A stretch of 64,000 bases of DNA from an uncultured Christensenellaceae bacterium (GCA_910588645.1 CAJUOY010000005.1:1-64000); one strand, 5' to 3'. Shown: positions 1-8,298, numbered from the stretch's first letter. Notes: generated by a model from the sequence alone, not told the origin. Made by a program: numbers and translations.

Positions 1-111
1 TTCCATACCACAACGAGATTAGACAAAGCCTCATACCTTCTCACAACCGGCTCTAGTAGTCTTCAAGAAAAATTCTTAAAAATTTCTAAAAAACTACTCG
101 CAAACGCTTGA
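1..111 (+). CDS. 3' end of an unidentified protein (partial)
   Basis: Frame 1 is open from the window edge to TGA at 109-111 and encodes 36 residues ending in SKKLLANA. The segment is rich in Lys, Leu and Ser and could be the C-terminal helix of a larger protein. I do not recognise a family. The stop codon overlaps a TTGACA hexamer at 108-113. An open frame this short could be chance, so confidence is low. Confidence 0.3.
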   Translation, partial: FHTTTRLDKASYLLTTGSSSLQEKFLKISKKLLANA

Positions 112-140
112 CAAATTTACACAAATAAGGTTAAAAATGC

Positions 141-168
141 TTGCAAAATAAAATTTATTTGATATAAT
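141..168 (+). promoter_or_regulatory. Promoter of tRNA-Thr
   Basis: TTGCAA at 141-146 and TATAAT at 163-168 are separated by 16 bp, placing the start about 25 bp before the tRNA. A second TTGACA at 108-113 lacks a good -10 partner. Confidence 0.6.
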
Positions 169-198
169 AATATAGTCGATTAAAACGATAACGGCAAT

Positions 199-274
199 GC
201 TACTGTGGCTCAGTTGGTAGAGCAGCTGATTCGTAATCAGCAGGTCGCCGGTTCGAGTCCGGCCAGTAGCTCCA
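199..274 (+). tRNA. tRNA-Thr (anticodon CGU)
   Basis: A full cloverleaf is visible. The acceptor arms GCTACTG (199-205) and CAGTAGC (264-270) pair, followed by discriminator T and an encoded CCA at 272-274. The anticodon arm has stem GCTGA/TCAGC around loop TTCGTAA, giving anticodon CGT, which reads ACG (Thr). The T-arm carries GTTCGAGTC. Confidence 0.95.
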
Positions 275-278
275 TTTT

Positions 279-312
279 AAGCCTTTCGGGGTTACCCGAA
301 AGGCTTTTGCTT
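279..312 (+). terminator. Intrinsic terminator of tRNA-Thr
   Basis: A perfect 12-bp stem, AAGCCTTTCGGG with CCCGAAAGGCTT (279-290 and 295-306), encloses the loop GTTA and is followed by TTGCTTT. Confidence 0.85.
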
Positions 313-358
313 TAACAACATAAATGAAAATAAAAATTGAAAACGGTGGAGAAAAATT

Positions 359-850
359 ATGCGGAATAAGGCGCTTGTTGTTATCGATTTACAGAACGAT
401 ATTACGAAGAATTATAAGGAGATTATCGGTAACGTAAACACTGCTATTGATTGGGCAGTTGAAAATAATATGCACGTAGTTTATATCAAGCATAACAACG
501 TATCAACCCTGACAAGAACGTTTAAACCGAATACCCGCGGTGAAGAATTGGTTTCCGATATGAAGGTCGTATCCCAAAATATTTTTACAAAAACAAAGGG
601 GAACGCTTTGACCAGCAATGAATTTGCCGCATTTGTTAGTAAGAATAAAATTAATGAATTCTATATCGCTGGTGCCGATGCGGTAGCTTGTGTGAAATCC
701 ACTTGCTATAATATGGCAAAAGAGGGGTACATTGTACACGTTCTGTCGGATTGTATAACCAGTTACGACAAACGAAAGATTGAAGAAATGTTGCGTTATT
801 ATGCAAGCAAAGGATGTGCTGTTCAAAAGCTTGCAGATATATTGAATTGA
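359..850 (+). CDS. Isochorismatase-like cysteine hydrolase
   Basis: This 163-residue protein has the compact alpha/beta fold of the isochorismatase/nicotinamidase superfamily and is near the minimal length for it. It starts VVIDLQND with Asp10 as the expected catalytic acid. Lys78 or Lys80 (TKTKGNAL) and Cys111 (GADAVACVKST) complete the Asp-Lys-Cys triad of the family. A GGTGGAG ribosome site precedes the ATG. It is a single-gene unit bounded by terminators, so neighbours give no substrate clue. Members hydrolyse small amides such as nicotinamide, ureidoacrylate or carbamoyl compounds. The exact substrate cannot be read from the sequence. The class is fairly certain and the reaction is not. 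Confidence 0.85.
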   Translation: MRNKALVVIDLQNDITKNYKEIIGNVNTAIDWAVENNMHVVYIKHNNVSTLTRTFKPNTRGEELVSDMKVVSQNIFTKTKGNALTSNEFAAFVSKNKINEFYIAGADAVACVKSTCYNMAKEGYIVHVLSDCITSYDKRKIEEMLRYYASKGCAVQKLADILN

Positions 851-854
851 AAAT

Positions 855-893
855 AAAAAAAGACCGATAGAGGTGTCTCAATCGGTCTTTTTT
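855..893 (+). terminator. Intrinsic terminator after the isochorismatase-like gene
   Basis: The stem AAAAAAGACCGAT/ATCGGTCTTTTTT (855-867 and 881-893) ends in a T-tract. Its A-rich ascending arm could also terminate minus-strand transcripts. Confidence 0.85.
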
Positions 894-926
894 ATTGTTC
901 GTAAGTTTACAAATTTCAAATAAAAA

Positions 927-966
927 ATAGCTTTAACGTCTTTTTTGATAAGGACGTTAAAGCTAT
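927..966 (-). terminator. Minus-strand terminator of tRNA-Leu
   Basis: A perfect 14-bp inverted repeat (927-940 and 953-966) has a T6 tail when read on the minus strand, immediately downstream of the minus-strand tRNA-Leu. Confidence 0.8.
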
Positions 967-974
967 TAAAGATT

Positions 975-1057
975 TGGTGCGGATGACAGGAGTTGAACCT
1001 GCACGGTCGCCCACAGGAACCTGAAACCTGCGCGTCTGCCAATTCCGCCACATCCGC
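975..1057 (-). tRNA. tRNA-Leu (anticodon CAG)
   Basis: Read on the minus strand, the gene begins GCGGATG (1057-1051) and ends CATCCGC-A-CCA (985-975). The D-arm GCGGAATTGGCAGACGC and the extended variable arm are typical of class II tRNA-Leu. The anticodon loop TTCAGGT gives CAG, which reads CUG. The innermost anticodon-stem pair appears to be a T-T mismatch. Confidence 0.93.
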
Positions 1058-1122
1058 AAAACAATAAGATTATAATAAGTTTTATATTAAAAGTCAAGTT
1101 AATAGTAATATTATTTTCAGGT

Positions 1123-1166
1123 TTGACAAATGTTATATAGTAACTTAATGTTAAATATTTTCACAA
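1123..1166 (+). promoter_or_regulatory. adhE promoter with a Rex-like inverted repeat
   Basis: TTGACA (1123-1128) and TAATGT (1146-1151) are 17 bp apart. Overlapping the -10 box is ATGTTAAATATTTTCACAA (1148-1166). It resembles the redox-repressor Rex operator (half sites TTGTKAA and TTMACAA), but with one extra base between the halves. adhE is a common Rex target in Clostridia. The promoter is well supported and the Rex site is tentative. Confidence 0.55.
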
Positions 1167-1273
1167 ATAAAAAAAGTTAAAAAAATTGTCTTCATTTCTT
1201 TGCAATATATGCAATTTATTGATAAACTTTTATCGATAGATAAATATCTAATTATGACAAAAAGGAGAACGTT

Positions 1274-3883
1274 ATGAAGTTTAGGTTCAACTACGAAATT
1301 TGCGACGGCGTTGAAAAATTAGAACAAGAACTTGTGCGTGTGCGTAAGGCTCAGGAGAAATTTGCCAAGTATTCGCAGGAACAAGTGGATAAAATTTTTC
1401 TCGCGTGCGCAACGGCGGCAAATAAGGCAAGAATACCCCTTGCAAAACTTGCTGTTGAAGAGACGGGAATGGGAATTGTTGAAGACAAAGTAATTAAAAA
1501 TCATTATGCGTCCGAATATATTTATAACAAGTACAGGGACGTTAAAACTTGCGGTATTATTGAGGAGGATTCCGCTTACGGCACCACAAAAATTGCCGAA
1601 CCGATAGGAGTTATAGGCGCTGTAATCCCTACTACAAACCCGACTTCCACCGCAATATTTAAGGCGCTGTTGTGCTTGAAGACGAGAAACGGCTGTATTT
1701 TCAGTCCCCATCCCAGGGCAAAAAATTCTACTATTGCAGCAGCAAAAGTCGTTTACGAAGCGGCGGTTGAAGCCGGCGCTCCCGAAGGGATTATCAGTTG
1801 GATTGACGTGCCCAGTCTCGATATGACCAATCTTCTTATGAAATCGGTAGATACGATTCTTGCTACTGGTGGTCCCGGTATGGTAAGGGCAGCGTATTCC
1901 AGCGGAAAACCGGCTTTGGGTGTTGGCGCGGGTAATACTCCGGCGATTATTGATGAAAGCGCTGATATACTCGTAGCGGTAAATTCAATTATACACTCCA
2001 AGACGTTCGACAACGGTATGATTTGCGCTTCGGAGCAATCGGTAATCGTTTCCGATAAGATTTATTCTAAGGTTAAAAAGGAATTTGCCGCGCGCGGATG
2101 TTATTTCCTTAAAGGTGAAGAGCTTGACAAAGTAAGAAAGACTATAATAATCAACGGCTCTCTCAATGCCCGCATTGTCGGACAGTCTGCCTTTAAAATA
2201 GCAAGTATAGCAGGGGTTAAAGTTCCGGAAACAGCTAAAATTCTCATAGGAGAAGTAGAGAGCGTTGAACTTACCGAAGAGTTTGCACATGAAAAACTTT
2301 CCCCCGTGCTTGCAATGTACAAGTCGACGGGATTTGACGATGCGTTAAATAAGGCTGAAAAATTGATTGCCGACGGCGGTTACGGTCATACTTCGTCGCT
2401 GTATGTTAACGCCGTATCGGAAAAGGATAAAATACACGAATTTTCTGAGAGAATGAAGACTTGCAGAATTCTTGTTAACACCCCTTCGTCACAGGGTGGT
2501 ATAGGAGATTTGTACAATTTCAATCTCACGCCTTCGCTTACGCTCGGTTGCGGAAGCTGGGGCGGAAATTCCGTTTCCGAAAACGTAGGCGTAAAACATC
2601 TTATCAATATTAAAACGGTAGCCGAAAGGAGAGAAAATATGTTGTGGTTCAGGGCGCCTGAAAAGGTCTATCTCAAAAAAGGATGTCTTCCCGTAGCTCT
2701 CGACGAACTTAAAAATGTAATGGGCAAGAAAAAGGCATTCGTGGTTACGGATAGTTTCCTCTATAAAAACGGCTTTACCAAGTGCATAACGGATAAGCTC
2801 GATCAGCTTGGCATAGATCATAATATTTTCTTCGACGTTGCTCCCGATCCCACGCTTGCTTGTGCGATAGAGGGAACAAGACAAATGGCAAGTTTTGAAC
2901 CTGACGTAATTATTGCTCTCGGCGGCGGCAGCGCGATGGACGCGGCAAAAATTATGTGGGTAATGTACGAACATCCCGAAGTGAATTTCCTTGATATGGC
3001 AATGCGCTTTGTAGATATAAGAAAGAGAATTTATACTTTCCCCAAAATGGGCGAGAAGGCTTATTTCATAGCTATTCCCACGTCTGCGGGAACTGGTTCT
3101 GAGGTTACTCCTTTTGCCGTTATCACGGATGAAAAGACGGGCGTTAAATATCCTTTGGCGGACTATGAACTTTTACCCGATATGGCTATTATCGATACCG
3201 ATTTGCATATGTCGGCGCCCAAAGGTCTGACTGCGGCTTCCGGTATAGACGCAGTGACGCACGCTTTGGAAGCTTATGTATCCGTAATGGCGACTGGCTA
3301 TACCGACGGACTTGCAAAAGAAGCGTTAAAGACAATATTCGAGTATTTGCCCGCAGCGTATGACAACGGTTTGACTGACGTTGTAGCTAGGGAGAAAATG
3401 GCGAATGCGGCTACCATGGCAGGCATGGCGTTTGCAAATGCTTTCCTCGGTGTGTGTCATTCTATGGCCCATAAGTTGGGTGCGTTCCACCATCTGCCTC
3501 ACGGAATAGCTAATGCTTTGATGATTGATGAAGTTATTAAGTTCAATTCTTCCGAAGCGCCCGCAAAGATGGGAACGTTTAGTCAGTACGCATATCCCAA
3601 AACTATGAGAAGGTATGCAGAAATTGCTGAATATCTCAATCTTGAAGGTAAAAACGATCAGGAAAAAGTTGCAAGCCTTATACAAGCAATCGATAATCTT
3701 AAAGAGCGTGTCGGCGTAAAGAAAACTATAAAAGATTACGGTATTGATGAAAAAGACTTCCTTGATCGCCTTGACGAAATGGTTGAACAGGCGTTTGACG
3801 ATCAATGCACAGGCGCAAATCCGAGATATCCTTTGATGAAAGAAATCAAACAGATGTATCTCAATGCTTACTATGGAAAATAA
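1274..3883 (+). CDS. adhE: Bifunctional acetaldehyde-CoA / alcohol dehydrogenase
   Basis: AdhE reduces acetyl-CoA to acetaldehyde and then to ethanol with two NADH, regenerating NAD+ in fermentation; the family forms spirosome filaments. Its 869 residues match the usual length. The N-terminal aldehyde dehydrogenase half (about 1-440) holds the catalytic Cys251 in NGMICASEQ. The C-terminal iron alcohol dehydrogenase half (about 450-869) has the nucleotide motif ALGGGSAMDAAK near 548-559. It also has the metal-binding GIDAVTHALE near 656 and the CHSMAHKLG and FHHLPHG histidines near 729-745. AAAGGAG precedes the ATG. An APH-like kinase gene begins 13 bp after the stop, apparently in the same transcript. 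Confidence 0.98.
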   Translation: MKFRFNYEICDGVEKLEQELVRVRKAQEKFAKYSQEQVDKIFLACATAANKARIPLAKLAVEETGMGIVEDKVIKNHYASEYIYNKYRDVKTCGIIEEDSAYGTTKIAEPIGVIGAVIPTTNPTSTAIFKALLCLKTRNGCIFSPHPRAKNSTIAAAKVVYEAAVEAGAPEGIISWIDVPSLDMTNLLMKSVDTILATGGPGMVRAAYSSGKPALGVGAGNTPAIIDESADILVAVNSIIHSKTFDNGMICASEQSVIVSDKIYSKVKKEFAARGCYFLKGEELDKVRKTIIINGSLNARIVGQSAFKIASIAGVKVPETAKILIGEVESVELTEEFAHEKLSPVLAMYKSTGFDDALNKAEKLIADGGYGHTSSLYVNAVSEKDKIHEFSERMKTCRILVNTPSSQGGIGDLYNFNLTPSLTLGCGSWGGNSVSENVGVKHLINIKTVAERRENMLWFRAPEKVYLKKGCLPVALDELKNVMGKKKAFVVTDSFLYKNGFTKCITDKLDQLGIDHNIFFDVAPDPTLACAIEGTRQMASFEPDVIIALGGGSAMDAAKIMWVMYEHPEVNFLDMAMRFVDIRKRIYTFPKMGEKAYFIAIPTSAGTGSEVTPFAVITDEKTGVKYPLADYELLPDMAIIDTDLHMSAPKGLTAASGIDAVTHALEAYVSVMATGYTDGLAKEALKTIFEYLPAAYDNGLTDVVAREKMANAATMAGMAFANAFLGVCHSMAHKLGAFHHLPHGIANALMIDEVIKFNSSEAPAKMGTFSQYAYPKTMRRYAEIAEYLNLEGKNDQEKVASLIQAIDNLKERVGVKKTIKDYGIDEKDFLDRLDEMVEQAFDDQCTGANPRYPLMKEIKQMYLNAYYGK

Positions 3884-3896
3884 GGAGGAATAATAT

Positions 3897-4649
3897 ATGA
3901 AAAACGAATCTCAGTTGATCTTTTCAAGATCGGACAAAAGAATTTACAGGGACGGCGACAAGCTTGTTAAAGTATTTGAAACCAATTATTCCAAGGCAAA
4001 TATTTTAAACGAAGCTTTAAATCACGCAAGCGTTGAGGAAACGGACCTCAATATTCCCAGTTTACGTTCAATAGAGGTTGTTGACGGAAAATGGGCTATA
4101 GTTCTCGACTATATCGAGGGCGTTACGCTGCAACAGCTTATGGATGAGCATCCAGAAAAAGAGGACGAATATCTTAATCTGTTCGTTGATTTACAGTTGA
4201 CCGTTCTTTCCAAAAAGGCTCCGATGCTCAACAAACTCAAAGATAAGATGCAGGGTAAAATCTCTGCAACCGATCTTGACGCGACGACAAGATATGATCT
4301 TCATACCCGTTTGGATTCTATGCCTAAACACACTCATCTGTGCCACGGCGATTTTAACCCCACAAACGTCATAATTACGTCGGACGGAACTCCTTACGTT
4401 ATCGACTGGGCGCACGCGACGCAGGGTAACTCCTCGGCGGACGTTGCAAGAAGCTATCTTTTGTTCTACCTTGCAGGCAAAAAGGAACTCGGCGATAAGT
4501 ATCTCAAACTTTTCTGTAAAAAGAGTGATACCGCAATACAATACGTTCAGCGTTGGATACCTATCGTTGCAGCTTCAAGACTTTCTAAAGCCAAACCCGA
4601 AGAGGATGAGTTTCTCCGTAAATGGATTGATGTTGTCGACTATGAATAA
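3897..4649 (+). CDS. APH/choline-kinase family phosphotransferase
   Basis: This 250-residue protein has the aminoglycoside phosphotransferase / choline kinase fold. It shows the Brenner-type catalytic loop HGDFNPTN (His150, Asp152, Asn157) and the metal-binding IDW motif (Ile169-Trp171). The N-terminal lobe begins with a glycine-poor ATP loop (IYRDGDKLVKVF). It sits 13 bp behind adhE with its own AAGGAGG site, so the two are probably cotranscribed, and a strong terminator follows. Family members phosphorylate choline, ethanolamine, sugars, thiamine or antibiotics. A resistance role is not implied by this context. A function tied to alcohol or aldehyde metabolism is only a guess. Confidence 0.8.
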   Translation: MKNESQLIFSRSDKRIYRDGDKLVKVFETNYSKANILNEALNHASVEETDLNIPSLRSIEVVDGKWAIVLDYIEGVTLQQLMDEHPEKEDEYLNLFVDLQLTVLSKKAPMLNKLKDKMQGKISATDLDATTRYDLHTRLDSMPKHTHLCHGDFNPTNVIITSDGTPYVIDWAHATQGNSSADVARSYLLFYLAGKKELGDKYLKLFCKKSDTAIQYVQRWIPIVAASRLSKAKPEEDEFLRKWIDVVDYE

Positions 4650-4654
4650 AAATT

Positions 4655-4690
4655 ATAAGGTCTGTTAAAAAACAGACCTTATTTCTTGCA
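4655..4690 (+). terminator. Terminator of the adhE operon
   Basis: The 12-bp stem ATAAGGTCTGTT/AACAGACCTTAT (4655-4666 and 4671-4682) has loop AAAA and is followed by a T-rich stretch. Confidence 0.85.
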
Positions 4691-4713
4691 TTTTTTCATA
4701 AAATTGTTATAAT
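4686..4713 (+). promoter_or_regulatory. nfnAB promoter
   Basis: TTGCAT (4686-4691) and TATAAT (4708-4713) are 16 bp apart. The -35 box overlaps the tail of the preceding terminator. GAGGAG (4721-4726) is the ribosome site for nfnA. Confidence 0.7.
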
Positions 4714-4732
4714 AGACGGTGAGGAGTACAAG

Positions 4733-5575
4733 ATGTTTAAAATTGTGAATAAACGCGTGCTGAATACCACCGTCACAATGATGGATATTTACGCTCCGCT
4801 TGTTGCTAAAAAGGCGGAAGCGGGACAATTCATTATTCTCAGAGTTGACGAAAACGGTGAAAGAATTCCCTTAACGGTTGCGGGTTTTGATAGAGAACAA
4901 GGCACGGTAAAGATTATTTTTCAGATTGTCGGCGCGACTACGGCAATTCTGAATATGAAAAACGAAGGCGAATACATACAGGATTTTGTTGGCCCGCTCG
5001 GCTGTGCTACAAAGACAGACGGACTTACAAAGGTATGCATTGTGGGTGGAGGCGTAGGGTGCGCAATCGCGCTTCCCGTTGCACAAAAATTGCATTCGTT
5101 GGGTTGTCAAGTTCATTCTATAATCGGTTTCCGTTCTGAGGATTTAGTTATACTTGAAGATGAATTCCGTGCCTGTTCGGAAAAACTAACGATTATGACT
5201 GACGACGGTAGTTACGGCCGTCAGGGGTTAGTTACTCAGCCGCTTGAAGAAATGCTTGCAAGAGGAGAAAAATTTGACGAAATTATAACTATAGGTCCGT
5301 TAGTTATGATGAAGTTTGTCGTTGCTACCGCTAAACCTTTCAACGTCAAAATAACCGTATCTATGAACCCTATAATGATAGACGGTACGGGAATGTGCGG
5401 CGGTTGTAGGTTGACAGTCGGCGGAAAGACTAAATTTGCCTGTGTCGATGGCCCGGATTTTGACGGATACGAAGTGGATTTCGACGAAGCTATAATGAGA
5501 TCTTCCGCCTATTCCGAATTTGAAAGACATTCCAGAGAAAGTACGTGCAATCTTTTTAAGCGGGAGGTGAGATAG
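4733..5575 (+). CDS. nfnA: NADH-dependent reduced ferredoxin:NADP+ oxidoreductase, small subunit
   Basis: This 280-residue FAD/NAD-binding protein belongs to the family of dihydroorotate dehydrogenase electron-transfer subunits and sulfide dehydrogenase beta subunits. An N-terminal FAD barrel (about 1-100) is followed by an NAD-binding half with VGGGVGCAIALP near 103-114. The [2Fe-2S] cysteines lie in GTGMCGGCRLTVGG (Cys222, Cys225), with Cys237 further on. Paired with the next gene it fits NfnA of the electron-bifurcating complex that couples NADH and reduced ferredoxin to NADP+ reduction. The two genes overlap by one base. An annotation as SudB is equivalent at sequence level. Confidence 0.88.
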   Translation: MFKIVNKRVLNTTVTMMDIYAPLVAKKAEAGQFIILRVDENGERIPLTVAGFDREQGTVKIIFQIVGATTAILNMKNEGEYIQDFVGPLGCATKTDGLTKVCIVGGGVGCAIALPVAQKLHSLGCQVHSIIGFRSEDLVILEDEFRACSEKLTIMTDDGSYGRQGLVTQPLEEMLARGEKFDEIITIGPLVMMKFVVATAKPFNVKITVSMNPIMIDGTGMCGGCRLTVGGKTKFACVDGPDFDGYEVDFDEAIMRSSAYSEFERHSRESTCNLFKREVR

Positions 5576-7002
5576 TGGCGATAAATCCTAAAAAACACGA
5601 AATGCCCGTACAGGCTCCCGATATAAGAGCGCATAATTTTGAAGAAGTTGCTTTGGGATATACCAAAGAACTTGCCGTAGCGGAAGCTCAAAGATGCCTT
5701 AATTGTAAAAATCGGCCCTGTGTCGAGGGCTGTCCCGTAAACGTACCTATTCCCGAATTTATTTCCAAGGTCAAGACGGGCGATTTTAAGGGCGCTTACG
5801 ACGTAATATCGGTTGCGTCGTCTCTTCCTGCAGTATGCGGAAGAGTGTGTCCTCAGGAAACCCAGTGCGAGAGCAAATGTACGTTAGGTATAAAATTTGA
5901 ACCTGTTGGCATAGGCAGATTGGAAAGATTTGTTGCCGATTGGCATAATGCTAATTATAAAGGTGAATTTTCTTTGCCGAAGCCAAACGGTCACAAGGTC
6001 GCCGTAGTGGGATCCGGACCTTCGGGACTTACTTGTGCGGGAGATCTTGCGAAGAAAGGCTATAAAATTACGATTTTCGAAGCCCTGCACCTTGCGGGCG
6101 GAGTTTTGGTCTATGGTATTCCCGAATTCAGGTTGCCTAAAGAAATTGTAGCTCAAGAAATCAATTCGCTGAAAAAATACGGCGTAGACGTTGATACTGA
6201 CGTTGTTGTAGGTAAAACCCTGACTGTCGACGAGTTGATTGAAAATGGTTATGAGGCTGTGTTTATAGGTTCGGGGGCAGGCTTGCCTCGGTTTATGGGG
6301 ATAAAGGGTGAGAGTCTGATCGGTGTATATTCGGCAAACGAATTTTTAACGCGCGTCAATTTAATGAAAGCCTATGAAAATAATTCTTCTACACCTGTAA
6401 TGAAGGCCAAAAACGTTGCGGTTGTCGGCGGCGGAAACGTTGCTATGGACGCTGCGAGAACGGCTTTAAGATTGGGCGCGGAGAACGTGTATATAATATA
6501 TCGCAGATCTATGGCCGAACTTCCCGCAAGGCGCGAGGAAGTGGAACACGCAATGGAAGAGGGGATCAAATTTGAAATTTTGAGAAATCCCGTAGAAATA
6601 ATAGGCTATAATAATCCGGATGACAGGCGCGATCCTCGCAACGGTTTTGTTAAAGCGCTTAAAATCATAAAATGCGAATTATCCGCGCCCGATGAAACAG
6701 ATGAACGCGGAAGAAGATCATCCGTTGAAGTTCCCGGCAGTGAGTATATTTTGGATGTAGACTGCGTAATTATGTCCATAGGTACTTCGCCAAATCCTCT
6801 TATAAAGAATACAACCGAGGGTTTAACCGTCAACAGGCGGGGCGGTATAGTTGTGGACGAGGTTACGGGCGCTACGTCTAAAATAGGCGTCTATGCTGGC
6901 GGAGATGCGGTGACGGGTGCGGCAACTGTAATATTGGCTATGGGTGCGGGTAAAACTGCGGCAAAAGCAATAGATGAATATATTCGGGAAAAATCCGAAT
7001 AA
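5575..7002 (+). CDS. nfnB: NADH-dependent reduced ferredoxin:NADP+ oxidoreductase, large subunit (GltD-like)
   Basis: This 475-residue flavoprotein resembles the small subunit of glutamate synthase. N-terminal cysteines 41, 44, 49 and 53 (CLNCKNRPCVEGCP) and 88, 92, 98 and 102 (VCGRVCPQETQCESKC) ligate two [4Fe-4S] clusters. An FAD fold begins at AVVGSGPSGLTCAG and an NADPH fold at VAVVGGGNVAMDAARTALRLG. No glutamate synthase large subunit is nearby, whereas nfnA is directly upstream, so NfnB is the better name than GltD. The start is GTG at 5575, overlapping the nfnA stop (TAGTG), with GGGAGGTGAG as ribosome site. No clear terminator separates it from the next small gene. Confidence 0.88.
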   Translation: MAINPKKHEMPVQAPDIRAHNFEEVALGYTKELAVAEAQRCLNCKNRPCVEGCPVNVPIPEFISKVKTGDFKGAYDVISVASSLPAVCGRVCPQETQCESKCTLGIKFEPVGIGRLERFVADWHNANYKGEFSLPKPNGHKVAVVGSGPSGLTCAGDLAKKGYKITIFEALHLAGGVLVYGIPEFRLPKEIVAQEINSLKKYGVDVDTDVVVGKTLTVDELIENGYEAVFIGSGAGLPRFMGIKGESLIGVYSANEFLTRVNLMKAYENNSSTPVMKAKNVAVVGGGNVAMDAARTALRLGAENVYIIYRRSMAELPARREEVEHAMEEGIKFEILRNPVEIIGYNNPDDRRDPRNGFVKALKIIKCELSAPDETDERGRRSSVEVPGSEYILDVDCVIMSIGTSPNPLIKNTTEGLTVNRRGGIVVDEVTGATSKIGVYAGGDAVTGAATVILAMGAGKTAAKAIDEYIREKSE

Positions 7003-7009
7003 TAAAAAT

Positions 7010-7423
7010 ATGGTAGAAATGGCAGAAATTTACGAAGTATTTGACAAGAGCGAAAGTATATCCGTATATAACGACGGAGAGAAGCAAAATTTTACGGCAG
7101 GAAGCAATAGCTATAATGAGATTTTGTCTTCCTGGAACGATATGATAGACGGTGCGCACGATATGCCCGCTTTCGGAGTCAGTATCAATTCCTATACTCT
7201 TAAGGAGATGGAGAAAGGTATTTGGCTGGAATTCGAGTATGACAATGCTTTAGAGGTAAACGGTATGCCGTTTGAAAAGCTTCTCGTAAACGTTGTCAGT
7301 TCGTTTTGCGGGTTTAATATTATCCGTTATAATGCCGATTTCGGATATGAAGGCAGATGTTTTTATTTGGATTTAAACGGTAAAAATATGTCCGAATTAT
7401 ACGATTTGCTAAATAAAATTTGA
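7010..7423 (+). CDS. Hypothetical protein
   Basis: I do not recognise this soluble, acidic protein of 137 residues (149 if ATG 6974, inside nfnB, is used). It has no signal peptide, membrane helix or cysteine motif. Hydrophobic strands such as GIWLEFEYD and the end MSELYDLLNKI suggest a small mixed alpha/beta domain. ATG 7010 lies 8 bp after the nfnB stop but has no good Shine-Dalgarno site, so ATG 7019 or the overlapping 6974 are alternatives. Codon use matches its neighbours and it probably rides on the nfnAB transcript. Confidence 0.6.
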   Translation: MVEMAEIYEVFDKSESISVYNDGEKQNFTAGSNSYNEILSSWNDMIDGAHDMPAFGVSINSYTLKEMEKGIWLEFEYDNALEVNGMPFEKLLVNVVSSFCGFNIIRYNADFGYEGRCFYLDLNGKNMSELYDLLNKI

Positions 7424-7430
7424 TTTTAAA

Positions 7431-7464
7431 TAGTATTATGTCACGCATAATAGCTTAAAATTGG
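7431..7464 (+). repeat. 34-bp shared intergenic element, copy 1
   Basis: The core TATGT-CAC-GCATA (7437-7449) is near-palindromic. It is followed by TAAAATTG (7456-7463). About 26 of 34 positions match a second copy at 47054-47087 beside the padR-like gene. It lies directly before, and touches, the GGAGATGG ribosome site of the next gene. It is probably a protein-binding site rather than a promoter. Confidence 0.5.
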
Positions 7465-7471
7465 AGATGGA

Positions 7472-7996
7472 ATGGTTGAATTTAGATCTGGTTTCAATTC
7501 AAACAAGAGTAAGGTTTTGAATAAGATTGCCCTAAGAAGAATGTGGTGGCTATTTTCGATACTGAGTTGTGTGTTTATACTTTTGGGTGTTTTGGGTATT
7601 GTTTTCAGAGAGGATACATCCGATCTCATTTTCGGAATAGTTATGATTATAGTCGGTGTGCTTTTTACTCCGCTTGTCATAGGTCTCAGTTTCTTTATTC
7701 AGAAAAAACTCGATAAAACTATGCCGATACTCAGCAACGATACTATTGAAACCTTTACGTTTGAAGAAGATCATCTGACTATTACGCTTATCAAAGGTAA
7801 CGAATACGAAAGCTGTTGCAAGGCAAAATATAGTTATCTGTATAAGGCGGTAGAGTACAAGGATTGTTACGTTTTGTATATTTCCAAAATGCAAAGCCAC
7901 GTAATCGAAAAGGCGTCTCTTACCCAAGGTACTTTGGGTGAGATGAATACTTATCTAATTAATAATTTGGGAACAAAATTTAAAGCTTCAAAATAA
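7472..7996 (+). CDS. Two-helix membrane protein with a YcxB-like C-terminal domain
   Basis: The protein has 174 residues. Two membrane helices at about 27-47 (WWLFSILSCVFILLGVLGIVF) and 56-82 form a hairpin. A cytoplasmic domain follows (about 90-174) with the pattern DTIETFTFEEDHLTI, then a tyrosine-rich segment and YISKMQSHVIEKASL. That layout resembles the YcxB-like domain of Firmicutes membrane proteins, whose function is unknown. A GGAG site precedes ATG 7472 and a terminator follows, so it seems monocistronic. The 34-bp element just upstream suggests dedicated regulation. The family call is tentative; the membrane topology is clear. Confidence 0.7.
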   Translation: MVEFRSGFNSNKSKVLNKIALRRMWWLFSILSCVFILLGVLGIVFREDTSDLIFGIVMIIVGVLFTPLVIGLSFFIQKKLDKTMPILSNDTIETFTFEEDHLTITLIKGNEYESCCKAKYSYLYKAVEYKDCYVLYISKMQSHVIEKASLTQGTLGEMNTYLINNLGTKFKASK

Positions 7997-7999
7997 AAT

Positions 8000-8033
8000 A
8001 ACAGCCTGCGGTATATGCCGCGGGCTGTTTGTC
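8000..8033. terminator. Terminator between convergent genes
   Basis: The 12-bp stem AACAGCCTGCGG/CCGCGGGCTGTT (8000-8011 and 8018-8029) ends in a T-rich run on the plus strand. It may also serve the converging minus-strand genes. Confidence 0.75.
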
Positions 8034-8038
8034 TGTTA

Positions 8039-8290
8039 TTATTTGATTGAACTTTTATACTCTCGGATTGCTTTGGAAAGCTGGTCGGGGCAAGAAGTGT
8101 TATTTCTGCACTGTACCTCTGAAAGTATTTCGGCGACTTCGTCAATATCCCGTCCCTCGGCGAGTAACGCAACGCCCTGTGTGTTGCCTCGGCATCCGCC
8201 TTCGAATTTTATATTGTGTATTTTATTGTTTTGATCAACTTCGAAACTGATAGATTTCGAACAAGTTCCGCTTGTTTTGAATTTAAACAT
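8039..8290 (-). CDS. TSCPD-domain protein (TIGR03905 type)
   Basis: This 83-residue protein matches the small Firmicutes TSCPD family in length. It has a conserved FKTSGTCSKSI start, the central FEGGCRGNTQG and the signature NTSCPDQLSKAI near the C-terminus. The same domain occurs at the C-terminus of some ribonucleotide reductases, but the free-standing form has no established role; its cysteines suggest metal or redox chemistry. ATG at 8290 is preferred because GAGG lies 7 bp upstream. A TTG at 8302 would overlap the upstream gene stop. It is translationally close to the DUF4364 gene. Confidence 0.85.
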   Translation of the reverse strand: MFKFKTSGTCSKSISFEVDQNNKIHNIKFEGGCRGNTQGVALLAEGRDIDEVAEILSEVQCRNNTSCPDQLSKAIREYKSSIK

Positions 8291-8298
8291 AATAGGCC

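Noticed and set aside
7437..7464. The 34-bp element read as a promoter for the 7472 gene
   Set aside because: Its TAAAAT at 7456-7461 would start transcription after the ribosome site, so it cannot drive that gene with its leader. An operator reading fits better.
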